Shown here: positions 20,639-29,300 of the stretch, piece after piece | How positions within the stretch are numbered: position 1 is the stretch's first letter | How the letters are laid out: every line of letters starts with the position of its first letter | DNA from: a virus | Strand: one strand, 5' to 3' | Virus record (IMG/VR): IMGVR_UViG_3300032116_000229 | Span: 1 to 58,195 of that record | DNA: 58,195 nucleotides | The notes under the pieces: model-generated | The model's database searches: none | What the model was told of the DNA's origin: nothing | The model's input: the letters and a program-made list of their open reading frames with translations, nothing else | Made by a program: the position numbers and the translations under genes

Positions 20639-23046
20639 TCGTCCTCAGCGGAACGGAAGTCGATGGGGCAGGCACCCGAGGAGCAATCGACGTGCTCCAT
20701 GGACACCTCTTCCTGAACATCGACCGTGTTCACCTTGACCTCCATCAGAATCTGCTCGTACTCGTGCTTGGTGACCTCCTCTTCGGGCAGGTACTCATAA
20801 GCCGAAGCCGAGACACCCATCTGTGGCATGACCGAACAGCACTTGATGGTGCTCTGTCCGTACAGCAGCGTCTCCTCAAATCGGTCGTAATCAATCTCAG
20901 ACGCCTTGTACTTGAGCGTGTAGGAGACCTGGTTCCCGGTGTCGACCGGCAGCGGGTTGCCCGCCTCGTCAACGCCACGAATCCAGTACTTCTCCAGAAG
21001 TCGCAGATACTGATACTGCTCTTCCGGGGTTGCCTCTGCCGCAGTCACCAACTTGTCGCCCATGCCGAGCGTGCAAATCTTCGGCTGCGTCGGGAAGCCA
21101 ACGATGGTCGTGCCACTGTAGGTCTTCAACTTCCGCACCGGGTAGCCCATCGTCTGGAACTCAGCGACGGCAGGGGCATCATTGCGAAACTGAACCCAAC
21201 GGAGATACTCACGCATGGACGGAAGATGCGCGCCCTCAGAAAGTCCGAACAACTTGCTGGTCGTGCCCGCCGGCTTGATAGTCGTATCCGTGTGAGGGCG
21301 CGTGACGCTAAGATGCCGCGAGTACTTACCAGCCTCATCGACGACGGCACGCTTGAAGCGGGCCAGCATCATCCAAAACGGCTTGGACTTCTCTTCGTCC
21401 ACGAGGTCCGCCCAGCCGTAACCAAAGCGCGACCAGGCATATTCGTGCAGACCCGTAATGGAAACGCCAATGCGATTCGTGCGGGCCACTTCGCGCCCAT
21501 AAAGGGCCTCCATCAGATTCGTCCGAATGAGCATTCGGGTCGTCGTCCGGAAGGCATCCTCAGCATCGTCGTCGCTCTGTGCATGGAACGGGACAACATC
21601 GCCGATGACACAGTAGCCACCAAGCATGAACAAGGCGATTTCACCGCAGGGGTTGGTAATCATCTTGTATTGGCTGTTCTGCGCCCGAATGGTCAGCGTC
21701 TGGAACAGTTCTTTGGTCGATTCGGCGGGCTTGAAGCGGCTCGACTCGATGACAACGCCTTCGGAGTAGACCTCCATGCCGGCAGAGTTGTGGACCAACT
21801 TGTCAGAATTGATAAGCCCAGGCTCGCCGGTGCCGTCGTGATAGGCAGCCGAGCAGATAGCCTCGAAGATATCCAGGGCCATCTCCTCTTTTGCGGACAT
21901 GGTGTCGCTCTCATCTTCCGCAGAACGCATGGCACTCTTAACGAGCGTCCAGAACTCCTCGTCGACCGTCACGGAGTTGTTCGACGACCACAAGAAGCCA
22001 CCCTGCTTGATGTGGATGAAATCCATCACGCTCTCGTCGCGCCAAGACTTCGTAGACATTCTCGCCGCACGACGGGCGCCGCCAACGAGAACGCACTCAG
22101 CCAGATAGTGGTCAACGAACATCGCAGCGCGCCAAGGCTCCATCGCCGAGCCGCGAATCTGCGAAATCTTCTTGATGGCGTTCATCATCGGGCCAGGGCC
22201 AGAAGCCGGGCGGTTCTGCATACCGCCAATCGGCTGCCCACGGTGCCGAACATCCGAGAAGTCGAGGAGGACGACGCTATCGGACAGGCCCTGGAAGGTG
22301 GCAACCTCGACCAATTCGACGGCGTGCGCCCAACCCTCGCGGGAGTCAGGCACCTTGAAGTCGATGATATCGGCGTAGGCGTAGAGGTGCTCCGCCTCCT
22401 CGAGAGACATTGCCTGAATCTCACCGCTGATGACATCCGGGTGGTCCTGACGAATGACCGGGATGACGGTCGGCATATTCGCCCAATCGACGACCATCAT
22501 GGTGTCGTCGTAGCAACGGCCTACACCAGAGCCGTTAAGAAGAAGGTAGAAGGTGACAAAGCTGGCGGCGCTAGTGGCACAGTTGGTAAACACCTCAATG
22601 TTTCTAGCAGGCTGATTTTCGTCGCCGTGCTGAAGATGCCGACCAGAGAGGAGAATGCTTGCCTGCCGAAGATGATGGTGGGCGCGATTGAACTCCGCCT
22701 CCTGCTCATCCCGATTAGGCGTCAGCAGAGAGTTTCCAAGGGCGACGCGGTGAGCCACATCCTCCCAAGTCTCATAACGCTCCTTGGCGCTAGTAGTGAC
22801 TTCGATTTCCACGGACAAGTCATCGCCATGTTTGACTGTCCACGAGTCCACGATATAGCCCTCGCCTTTCGCCCAGGCGGCGACAAGGTCATCAAGGGCA
22901 ACATCATCACGGCGTGGAAGGGTCACAGGAACGATGAGTGGGGCTGCGAATTCCTCGCGAACCCGACGATTGACGGTACGATTGGCGACGGCGTCACCAA
23001 TCCCCGGCGCATAGGAACGCGCCGGAGGAAGCACGACTTCAGGCAT
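20623..23046 (-). CDS. nrdJ: Adenosylcobalamin-dependent (class II) ribonucleotide reductase
   Basis: 807 aa. N-terminal catalytic region with TNCATSAASFVTFYLLLNGSG near residue 155 and the radical-site motif NPCGEIALFMLGGYCVIG near residue 466. The C-terminus ends in the redox pair CSSGAC. Fold-specific strings (LLLNGSGVGRCYDD, VLVGGARRAARM) place it with the monomeric vitamin-B12-dependent RTPR/NrdJ branch; no separate NrdB-type small subunit is visible nearby. It reduces ribonucleotides to supply dNTPs, independently of oxygen. Flanked by direct repeats and a terminator. Confidence 0.88.
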   Translation of the reverse strand: MPEVVLPPARSYAPGIGDAVANRTVNRRVREEFAAPLIVPVTLPRRDDVALDDLVAAWAKGEGYIVDSWTVKHGDDLSVEIEVTTSAKERYETWEDVAHRVALGNSLLTPNRDEQEAEFNRAHHHLRQASILLSGRHLQHGDENQPARNIEVFTNCATSAASFVTFYLLLNGSGVGRCYDDTMMVVDWANMPTVIPVIRQDHPDVISGEIQAMSLEEAEHLYAYADIIDFKVPDSREGWAHAVELVEVATFQGLSDSVVLLDFSDVRHRGQPIGGMQNRPASGPGPMMNAIKKISQIRGSAMEPWRAAMFVDHYLAECVLVGGARRAARMSTKSWRDESVMDFIHIKQGGFLWSSNNSVTVDEEFWTLVKSAMRSAEDESDTMSAKEEMALDIFEAICSAAYHDGTGEPGLINSDKLVHNSAGMEVYSEGVVIESSRFKPAESTKELFQTLTIRAQNSQYKMITNPCGEIALFMLGGYCVIGDVVPFHAQSDDDAEDAFRTTTRMLIRTNLMEALYGREVARTNRIGVSITGLHEYAWSRFGYGWADLVDEEKSKPFWMMLARFKRAVVDEAGKYSRHLSVTRPHTDTTIKPAGTTSKLFGLSEGAHLPSMREYLRWVQFRNDAPAVAEFQTMGYPVRKLKTYSGTTIVGFPTQPKICTLGMGDKLVTAAEATPEEQYQYLRLLEKYWIRGVDEAGNPLPVDTGNQVSYTLKYKASEIDYDRFEETLLYGQSTIKCCSVMPQMGVSASAYEYLPEEEVTKHEYEQILMEVKVNTVDVQEEVSMEHVDCSSGACPIDFRSAEDDQNSK

Positions 23047-23093
23047 GAATCTCTCCGAAACTTAACGGTGGGTGGTTTGTATGACTATAAACT

Positions 23094-23118
23094 GGTTAGC
23101 GGTGACTTACTATTCTTG
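23094..23118. repeat. Direct repeat, copy 2, at RNR 5' end
   Basis: GGTTAGCGGTGACTTACTAT followed by TCTTG. On the minus strand it reads through AGTAAGTCACC and leads to a TATAGT -10-like box before the RNR start, so it doubles as promoter-region sequence. Confidence 0.6.
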
Positions 23119-23130
23119 ACAGCAACTGGT

Positions 23131-23649
23131 CTACCATGTAGCCCAAGTCGCTGGCGTAACTTCTTGATTTGGCGACGGTTTCGCCTTTCGCGAATCGCCA
23201 CGAATCTTGGTATCCAGCTCGGCTCTGAGGGCGGCTTCGAGGTCGTTTACCGATTCGGATGGACTTTCGTAGCCGCCGCGTCTCTCCAAAGCGGCTGTTG
23301 CCAAACTGGCAACGTGATTCTTTACGACCGTTGGGTTTGTGTCCGGCACGGGTGGGCCATCAAAGTAGTCCAGGTCGCTTATCATCGTGACGCTAGAAAG
23401 TCCGTCCCGCATTCTGGCGTGCAGCCAATCATCAACGCCACTTGGACACTTATCCAGCTTGTGGATACTGCACTTACTAAGTGCCGTAAACTGCCTTGCC
23501 GCTGTCGAAGGACTTGGCGCGCTTGACTGCCACAGTTTCAGTTTAGGACAGAAAAGGCAGACATGAGGCACAGAGCGAAGAACATTAATCCAGTTCCTCT
23601 CTACCGCTATATCCATAGCGCGCCGACTTTCAGGGCCTAGAATACTCAT
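23131..23649 (-). CDS. Hypothetical protein with C-terminal TWATW tag, 172 aa
   Basis: N-terminal half has cysteines in CLFC (about residue 31) and CSIHKLDKC (about 60), possibly one zinc site. The C-terminal half is a linker with acidic helices. The last residues ATWATW resemble the TSWGAW and TWGAW ends of the genes at 24208 and 48510. ATG chosen 11 nt after GGAG; the Met at residue 12 is possible. Lies between RuvC-like and RNR genes. Confidence 0.6.
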   Translation of the reverse strand: MSILGPESRRAMDIAVERNWINVLRSVPHVCLFCPKLKLWQSSAPSPSTAARQFTALSKCSIHKLDKCPSGVDDWLHARMRDGLSSVTMISDLDYFDGPPVPDTNPTVVKNHVASLATAALERRGGYESPSESVNDLEAALRAELDTKIRGDSRKAKPSPNQEVTPATWATW

Positions 23650-23656
23650 TGCTTAC

Positions 23657-24208
23657 TTATCTCCGCGCCTTATCAAAAATGCGGCAGTATTCCCAAAAGT
23701 CCTCGTGGTCGAAGCCTGCGTGAAGGACGCCAACAGCATCGGCCATATGCTCGTTGCGCGGCGAAATGCCATTGCGACCCTTAATCCAGGGCAGGCTGGG
23801 GTATTTGGCTCTAGCCCAGGTGATGATTTCTTCCTTCGTCGCGTCCTTTCGACCGGTCGCTGCCAGCTTGGTCATCGTCGGCGTAATCTCAATCATGGGG
23901 TTACGCACGGCAACATTTGCCAGACACCCCATGGCGATACCCAATGCCCAAGATGCCCTGGCACTTTGGCTGCCGGTCGGAATCTCTGCGAACACCATAT
24001 CCACACTTTCTGCGTATTTGGTCAGGGCGCGGGAAATCTCTTTGGCCCGCCGCAAGTCGTCGCTAGAGCGGCGAATAGTCTTAACGGCAGCCTTCTCAGT
24101 AGAGATAAGTCCACCATCAACAACTCCGACGCGCCGCTCCTCCATATCGTAATGGCCGATGCACCAGCCGGTGTTCGCAAAGGACGGATCAATGGCTAAG
24201 ATTTTCAT
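23657..24208 (-). CDS. ruvC: RuvC-like Holliday junction resolvase
   Basis: 183 aa with an RNase-H-fold opening MKILAIDPSFANTGW, where the first Asp is catalytic. A strand ends in MVFAEIP (second acidic residue, near 75). Then come a SARASWALGIAMGCLAN helix, KLAATGRKDATKEEIITWA near 120, and a late NEHMADAVGVLHAG with the closing Asp. This is the RuvC / poxvirus-A22-like arrangement. It cuts branched recombination or replication intermediates before packaging. Start overlaps the preceding stop as TAATG. Confidence 0.82.
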   Translation of the reverse strand: MKILAIDPSFANTGWCIGHYDMEERRVGVVDGGLISTEKAAVKTIRRSSDDLRRAKEISRALTKYAESVDMVFAEIPTGSQSARASWALGIAMGCLANVAVRNPMIEITPTMTKLAATGRKDATKEEIITWARAKYPSLPWIKGRNGISPRNEHMADAVGVLHAGFDHEDFWEYCRIFDKARR

Positions 24209-24894
24209 TACCAGGCTCCCCAACTTGTGGTGCCGTACTCGCCCTCGCGGGTACGGATATACTCTTCGCGCTCCTTGCGCTCCTTCTCGGCAAGCGCAGC
24301 AGCGGCTGCCTCTTTTGCTCTAGTGGCGCCATCGACAATCTCCGATGGGTTATCGCCAAATGTCATCAGGAATTGGTCGATAGGCTCCTTGATGGAGGCT
24401 GACCCATCTGCAATACACCAAGACTTGGCCAACTCAGCAAGCGGCACCTCGCAAATGCAGTCCTTCTTATCAAAGCCCAATATCTCGCCCGCCTTGATAT
24501 CCAACTTGACGATAATGCCGTCGCGCTTGCCAATGTAGGCCCCGGTGACAAGCCCAGCCTCGTCACCTACAAGGGCCATGCGTTGATAGGTGTGCTTTGG
24601 GTCGCCTTCAAGAGCGGACGCGATAGCCCCCATCATGTCCTTCACGTCCTCAGCCGAAGTCTCATCGTCAGGGCCACGCCGAATGACTACGACGCCTGGG
24701 CCAATCTTCCTGACATACTTGGAAAGAATTGGGCCAGACTTATCGAGCACCTCAAGAACGGCTTTCGCCGCGTCCATAAGCCCCTCCCGCTCCAAACTGG
24801 CGGTTGGCATATAGAACCAATCGTGTGGACCTGGTTTGTCCCACAGGATTGATGGCTTAACAGACTTCTTTTTGGACTTCTTCAACTTGGGCAT
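24208..24894 (-). CDS. Hypothetical protein with C-terminal TSWGAW tag, 228 aa
   Basis: Basic N-terminus (MPKLKKSKKKSVKPS), an alpha/beta core (residues about 20-170), an Ala/Glu/Lys-rich helix (AKEAAAAALAEKERKEREEYI), then the tag TTSWGAW. Unknown family. It is embedded between SbcC-like and RuvC-like genes, overlapping SbcC by 13 nt, so it is probably a recombination accessory factor. The tag is shared with 23131 and 48510. Confidence 0.65.
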   Translation of the reverse strand: MPKLKKSKKKSVKPSILWDKPGPHDWFYMPTASLEREGLMDAAKAVLEVLDKSGPILSKYVRKIGPGVVVIRRGPDDETSAEDVKDMMGAIASALEGDPKHTYQRMALVGDEAGLVTGAYIGKRDGIIVKLDIKAGEILGFDKKDCICEVPLAELAKSWCIADGSASIKEPIDQFLMTFGDNPSEIVDGATRAKEAAAAALAEKERKEREEYIRTREGEYGTTSWGAW

Positions 24895-26831
24895 AACACA
24901 CCTCTCACCACAGACTGACCTTCAGACTTCTCGACCGTCACAACATCGCGTATCCAATCGGACAGCGAATTGTGGGAAATCACCAGAACCGTGCCGCGCT
25001 CCCGCGCTTTCTCTTCAAGCACAGCCATAAGGCGCTCGAGTCCGGCCGGGTCGAGGGCATCGTCAATCTCGTCTGCCACAAACAACCGGAACGCCTTTGT
25101 CGCTCGGGTCGATACCAAGTCCTGCAACGCCAATGCGCAAGCAAGGCGAACCTTCCGCTTCTCACCGCCCGACAGCAGCCCGAAGGAGTTGCCACCCGTC
25201 GCGTTGGAAACCTCGATGACGAAACGCTCTCGGAGTTCTCCCTTGGCGGTCGTGCTGAGTGTCGACCACACGGCAGTCAGGTTGCCGTCCGAGAGGGTGG
25301 ACAGGTACTCGCCGGTTCGGGTATTCAGATAAGGCGTGACATTGTCCAGGATATGCGCCCGAACACCTGCCGGCCCGAACACTTCGACCGCCTGGGCATG
25401 GAGCGCAACCGACTTTTCAAGCTCGGCGACTTCCTTAGTGGCGGCCTCAAGTTCGGCAACGGCGCTCTTCTTACGCTCAATCGCCTTCTGCAACTTATCC
25501 CAATCCGGACTCTCAGCCTTCTCCAGCGCGTCCAACTTAGATGCCCACAGGCGATATCGCTCCAACTGGGCCTCCAAGTCCCGGCACAGGTCTCGCGCTG
25601 CCTGGACTTTGTATTGGGCGTCCAGAGCGGCTTCCTGAAGCGCCTCGATAGGGGGCTTACTGGCGATGTAGGTGTCGCGCTCCAACTTCGCTTCACCGCT
25701 GATTCTGCGCGCTTCTGAGAGGGCCTCTTGCAAGTCCCTGTGGGTCTGCACCCTGCCCCTGAGGCCCGCTGTCTGGGCTTTACGCGCAGAATCTAAGTCG
25801 TCCGCTTCGTAGACTTTCCCGCACTCCCCGCAGGGGCTACCCACCTTGCCTTCGATGCGCTCGAGGTCAGCCTTAGCCCGGAGAATCTCGGCGGCGCTGG
25901 CCTTGAGGGTCGCCTCGAGCGAGACGACCTTGCGCTCAGCCTTCTGACAGTTCTCCAGATACCCCTGCTCTGCCGGATCCTTCTTGGCAAGGGCGGCCTT
26001 AGCGACCTCGTAGGCTGCGGCAGCCACAAGCACTTCGCGCTTGGCGGCGGTAATCTCCGCAGTCAGGCGCGCCTCCGGGTCATCCCCGAAGGTCTCCTTG
26101 ATAGTCGCCCGAAGGTGCTTCTTGTCCGCCTCTTTCTTCTCCAGCCACTTAAAGTGACTCTCCTCGAAAGAGACAATCCACTCCGAAGCGTCGGCAATGA
26201 CTCTATCAACTGCCTTGAGATTAGCCTGCTTGATGCCCAGTCGGTCTTTGATGCTGAAGTGCCAGGCTTTGGCGCGCTGATAGAAGCCGTGCAACTCGGA
26301 GATGCCAGCGGCCTCCTCCAGCAGCTCCTTCAACTGCTTATCGGTCATCGACGGCAGGTCGGGCATACGCTCCTGACCCGCATAGATAGCCGATGTAAAG
26401 ACCGACTCCGAACAGCCGACAATGCTCTCGATAAGTTCCTGAGTCTGTCGGTCGGTGCCGAGGGTCAAGTCGACCTTCGTACCGTCTGCGTCTACGGAGC
26501 CGAGCGTCAGCCTGTTCTTGCTGTGGCTGTGCTTGCGATTCCGGGTAACGACATACTGCTTGCCGTCGTCGTCCGTCAGGGTAATCTGAACCCTCGTGTC
26601 GCCGCCCGCCTTCTGATTGACGATAGCATCGCCAGTCTCGCCACGGGCAGTCTTGCCGAACAGACACCAGGAGATGCCATCCGCAATAGACGACTTGCCG
26701 GCGCCGTTCGATGCCGCCGAAGTGTCGTCCTTGTTGACGCCTTGAATCAACACAAGACCCCGGTCGTTCAGCATGAGCTCGGCGGTGCCGATACTCATGA
26801 AGTTCTGGATGTTAAGTTTGCGAATTTCCAT
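24882..26831 (-). CDS. sbcC: SbcC/Rad50-like (T4 gp46) recombination ATPase
   Basis: 649 aa. Walker A NGAGKSSI near residue 42 inside a typical Rad50 head start (MEIRKLNIQNFMSIG). Two long coiled-coil arms flank a zinc-hook CGEC (residue about 333), then the ABC signature LLSGGEKRKVRLA (about 555), Walker B LFVADEIDDALD and a D-loop. With its partner SbcD it resects double-strand ends to start recombination-dependent replication. The start overlaps the SbcD stop (TAATG). Confidence 0.92.
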   Translation of the reverse strand: MEIRKLNIQNFMSIGTAELMLNDRGLVLIQGVNKDDTSAASNGAGKSSIADGISWCLFGKTARGETGDAIVNQKAGGDTRVQITLTDDDGKQYVVTRNRKHSHSKNRLTLGSVDADGTKVDLTLGTDRQTQELIESIVGCSESVFTSAIYAGQERMPDLPSMTDKQLKELLEEAAGISELHGFYQRAKAWHFSIKDRLGIKQANLKAVDRVIADASEWIVSFEESHFKWLEKKEADKKHLRATIKETFGDDPEARLTAEITAAKREVLVAAAAYEVAKAALAKKDPAEQGYLENCQKAERKVVSLEATLKASAAEILRAKADLERIEGKVGSPCGECGKVYEADDLDSARKAQTAGLRGRVQTHRDLQEALSEARRISGEAKLERDTYIASKPPIEALQEAALDAQYKVQAARDLCRDLEAQLERYRLWASKLDALEKAESPDWDKLQKAIERKKSAVAELEAATKEVAELEKSVALHAQAVEVFGPAGVRAHILDNVTPYLNTRTGEYLSTLSDGNLTAVWSTLSTTAKGELRERFVIEVSNATGGNSFGLLSGGEKRKVRLACALALQDLVSTRATKAFRLFVADEIDDALDPAGLERLMAVLEEKARERGTVLVISHNSLSDWIRDVVTVEKSEGQSVVRGVLCPS

Positions 26832-27889
26832 TAGAGGCTTACTCCAGCAGATTCTGAACCCAGGATTTTGGCGCACAGTGCGGCGAGGTCTTTGCCGCCT
26901 TTGAGTTCGGCATACTTGTCGACCATCGTCGCAATGTTGTCGATGCCAGAAGTTTCAGACCGCTTCGTAGTCATGGCAGTACGGGACAGGTTGGCGCAGC
27001 GCAGAAGAACACCAACTGCGCCAGAGTCTTTGAGGGCGGCGCGCATAGCGGCCTCCTCCCTGACGGTTGGACTCTCGGGAAGCGATACGCGGCAATAGTT
27101 GCCCTTCACCCACCCGACCAGTTCCTCGCGATACTTTTCCTCGAAGGCGGCAGGGGGCAGGTCCACAAACTTGGGTGCCTTGCTCTCGTGCCACTCGACC
27201 CGGTCCTCGTAGACCAAGCAGTAGCCCGCCTTCGAGCCGACATCCGACCAGGTCTGGTGGGTCAGCGCGCCGATAGAGTAGACGCCAGAACCCATGTCCT
27301 TGTGGTTGTGATAATGCCCGGAGAACACCCGCTTGAAGCCGAGTGAGGCAAGCATTGATGCCGTCAACCCATGATTGGGCAGGCTAAGAATGCCGTCGAC
27401 CGGGGCGTGGATGATGAGGTCACAATCGGCCCGGTCCTCCGTCTTGGCTGCAAGCAGCACCAGGTCGTCGTACAAGTCCTCGACCCTGGGGTACCAGTTG
27501 ACCAGGATGACATTGCCGACTCTCTTAGTGTCAACGGCAAAGATGACACCCATCATTGCCGTCGCAGCGGTCAGCCACTTCGTCTCGTTCGATTCCAGGT
27601 CGTGATTCCCGGCAATCGCATAGACATTGCCAAGCGTTGCCGTCTGCATCTTCTGATACAGCCGCCTCGTCGGGTTAACGACAGAAGGCACAAGCGAACC
27701 CCTGGTGTGGAACATATCCCCGGCGTGAAAGACCGTATCGCCGCCCTCACGGACAAGATGCTCAAAGGCAGCCCCTGTCTCGTCCAGGATGATTTGCAGC
27801 CGGCTGTTCACGCCATCTTCGTTGATGGTGCTGAACGCATCCCAAGCGTGGTAATGCGTGTCGGATAGCAGTAGATAGGGGTACTTCAT
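26831..27889 (-). CDS. sbcD: SbcD/Mre11-like (T4 gp47) nuclease
   Basis: 352 aa calcineurin-like phosphoesterase. Motifs in order: SDTHYHAWD (residues 9-17), HAGDMFHTRG (about 55), GNHDLESN (about 93), HAPVDG (about 162) and GHYHNHKD (about 193). These are the metal ligands of Mre11/SbcD. It has the C-terminal cap expected for gp47. Forms the end-processing nuclease with the coupled SbcC-like ATPase. The ATG was preferred over a TTG five codons earlier. Confidence 0.92.
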   Translation of the reverse strand: MKYPYLLLSDTHYHAWDAFSTINEDGVNSRLQIILDETGAAFEHLVREGGDTVFHAGDMFHTRGSLVPSVVNPTRRLYQKMQTATLGNVYAIAGNHDLESNETKWLTAATAMMGVIFAVDTKRVGNVILVNWYPRVEDLYDDLVLLAAKTEDRADCDLIIHAPVDGILSLPNHGLTASMLASLGFKRVFSGHYHNHKDMGSGVYSIGALTHQTWSDVGSKAGYCLVYEDRVEWHESKAPKFVDLPPAAFEEKYREELVGWVKGNYCRVSLPESPTVREEAAMRAALKDSGAVGVLLRCANLSRTAMTTKRSETSGIDNIATMVDKYAELKGGKDLAALCAKILGSESAGVSL

Positions 27890-27899
27890 GCCTTTGAAT

Positions 27900-27932
27900 T
27901 CCAAGTGTTTTTAACCCGTGACTTAGTATATG
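27900..27932 (-). promoter_or_regulatory. Putative promoter before sbcD
   Basis: Minus strand reads CATATACTAAGTCACGGG: a TATACT -10-like box running into the recurrent AAGTCACGG element, 35 nt before the sbcD start. A -35 box is not obvious. Confidence 0.45.
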
Positions 27933-28298
27933 TCACAGCGCAGAGCCTTTCATTGGCAGTTCATCGGTATTGAATCGGACAATGTAGAAGCCTGCACCAA
28001 TGTAGCCCTGTCGGAACAGGTCGTAGACGAAGAGCGGAATCGCGGACTCCGTAATCAGATTCATGGCCTTAGCCGTACGAAGATTTTCCAGCCTGCTATC
28101 AAAGTCCGGGTTCTCCTCGATGTTGCCTACAACCAGATAGCCAGAAGAAGGAACAAGCGCCTTCAACTCACGCGGGTTGAGGTTTGCGGCCCGAATCAGC
28201 TGCTCCTTCAAGCCGTAGAAGTTCTGCTCCTGAAGGCTTGGTGTTGTCTCCCAATCAAGGAGGACGGCGTCTTCGAGGGGCTGCTCAAACATCGTCAT
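27933..28298 (-). CDS. Hypothetical protein, 121 aa
   Basis: Alpha/beta protein opening MTMFEQPLEDAVLLDWETTP, with ALVPSSGYLVVGNI and a YIGAGFYIVRFNTDELP end. No catalytic motif recognised. Coupled (ATGA at 28295-28298) to a basic 123-aa protein, between the RecA and SbcD genes. Confidence 0.6.
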   Translation of the reverse strand: MTMFEQPLEDAVLLDWETTPSLQEQNFYGLKEQLIRAANLNPRELKALVPSSGYLVVGNIEENPDFDSRLENLRTAKAMNLITESAIPLFVYDLFRQGYIGAGFYIVRFNTDELPMKGSAL

Positions 28299-28666
28299 AG
28301 CCTTATCTCCTGCTCCGTCTCGACGAACAAGCCGAGCGGAATCATTCTGCTCATGGTCTTGCCGCGAGTGATTAACTTGGTCTGACTCGGGTTGAGGAAG
28401 TTCTCAATCCTGGTGACCCAAAAATGCCGACGACGGCGCAACTTGACCACAACATACTTGCAGCCAAGACTGCGCGCCTTCATCAGCGTAGGAATATCGA
28501 CAGACCAGCCAGCGTTCCCGCTGCGCTTAGCCTCCGAAATGGTAACTTTCCTGGCACGGTCAATTTCGGCGTGGCCCTTCAACGCAACATAAAGGGCCAC
28601 GCCGTTTTCCTGCCAGACGAAGAAGCCTAGTTTACGCTTCCCCTTCCAATTGACTGTCGTCCGCAT
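28295..28666 (-). CDS. Hypothetical basic protein, 123 aa
   Basis: Strongly basic (KGKRKLGFFV, KARSLGCKYVVVKLRRRRHFWVTRIENF), mostly strands, so a nucleic-acid-binding role is plausible. It overlaps the ASCH-like gene by 35 nt. No family recognised. Confidence 0.6.
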   Translation of the reverse strand: MRTTVNWKGKRKLGFFVWQENGVALYVALKGHAEIDRARKVTISEAKRSGNAGWSVDIPTLMKARSLGCKYVVVKLRRRRHFWVTRIENFLNPSQTKLITRGKTMSRMIPLGLFVETEQEIRL

Positions 28667-29243
28667 TGAGATTCCTCAAGTAGATGACAGTCACCTCAGA
28701 AGATTCGTCCACCTCGACCATCCCGTAACTCTGCCTAATCAACTTCCGCATCTTTTCAGCCGCTTCATCCGGGTTCAGATGCAGCATGGCATGGTTGTAT
28801 TGGGCGTGCTCCTCGCACATTTCGGCGAGCGGCCCCGTCACAACATCCACAACTTCTGCCTTTGCAAAGATGGCATTGGTGCTTGTGTCGACCAACGCCG
28901 CTTTTACACCAGGCCCTATCCTGTAGTACCACGCCGTCCCGAGCCTGAAGGTGTTGAAATCATCTTCAAACCCACGGAGGGGTGGCCTAAATGTCAGTAA
29001 GGGTTGAAAATCCGGACAAGTCCTAATCAGCAGTTTTACGCCTTCTTGGCTGTTCTCCAGGAGTCTGGCCCTGGTGATACAAGCCGAATATCCCGCCGTG
29101 GCATTTCTGAATCCGCAATGGTCGCAGAGAACTTTGCCACGAGCCTCTTCCAGCTTGGTCTCCAGTGTGTACACGAGCCTATCGTTAGGCCCTGGAATCC
29201 GCTTAAGTGACCGCATATTCGTTTTCAGTTCACCTTCTTTCAT
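28632..29243 (-). CDS. Putative ASCH/PUA-like domain protein with zinc knuckle, 203 aa
   Basis: N-terminal part carries LCDHCGFRNATAGYSACI, a likely zinc knuckle. Residues about 95-165 (FRLGTAWYYRIGPGVKAALVDTSTNAIFAKAEVVDVVTGPLAEMC) have the strand order and 'G..W...i.pG..v.l......i..A.V..V' pattern of ASCH/PUA-like folds, which often bind RNA or modified bases. It is preceded by an unusual hairpin that covers its Shine-Dalgarno, so its synthesis may be post-transcriptionally controlled. Confidence 0.6.
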   Translation of the reverse strand: MKEGELKTNMRSLKRIPGPNDRLVYTLETKLEEARGKVLCDHCGFRNATAGYSACITRARLLENSQEGVKLLIRTCPDFQPLLTFRPPLRGFEDDFNTFRLGTAWYYRIGPGVKAALVDTSTNAIFAKAEVVDVVTGPLAEMCEEHAQYNHAMLHLNPDEAAEKMRKLIRQSYGMVEVDESSEVTVIYLRNLNADDSQLEGEA

Positions 29244-29283
29244 CTGTCACCATGTAGTGAGTTGCCCGACTACATGGTGACAG
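29244..29283 (-). promoter_or_regulatory. 15-bp hairpin sequestering the Shine-Dalgarno of the next gene
   Basis: CTGTCACCATGTAGT (29244-29258) pairs perfectly with 29269-29283 around a 10-nt loop. On the minus strand the 3' arm ends CATGGTGACAG directly before the ATG at 29243, so the GGTGA ribosome site is inside the stem. There is no U-run, so it is not a terminator. Candidate RNA operator, thermometer or autoregulatory site. Confidence 0.7.
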
Positions 29284-29300
29284 ACGATACCGATGGACTA

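Noticed and set aside
20566-23526. Very long plus-strand open frame (about 986 codons)
   Set aside because: It lies exactly antisense to the ribonucleotide reductase, is rich in His/Arg/Leu as expected for the complement of a GC-biased gene, and shows no domain. It is a shadow of the real gene.
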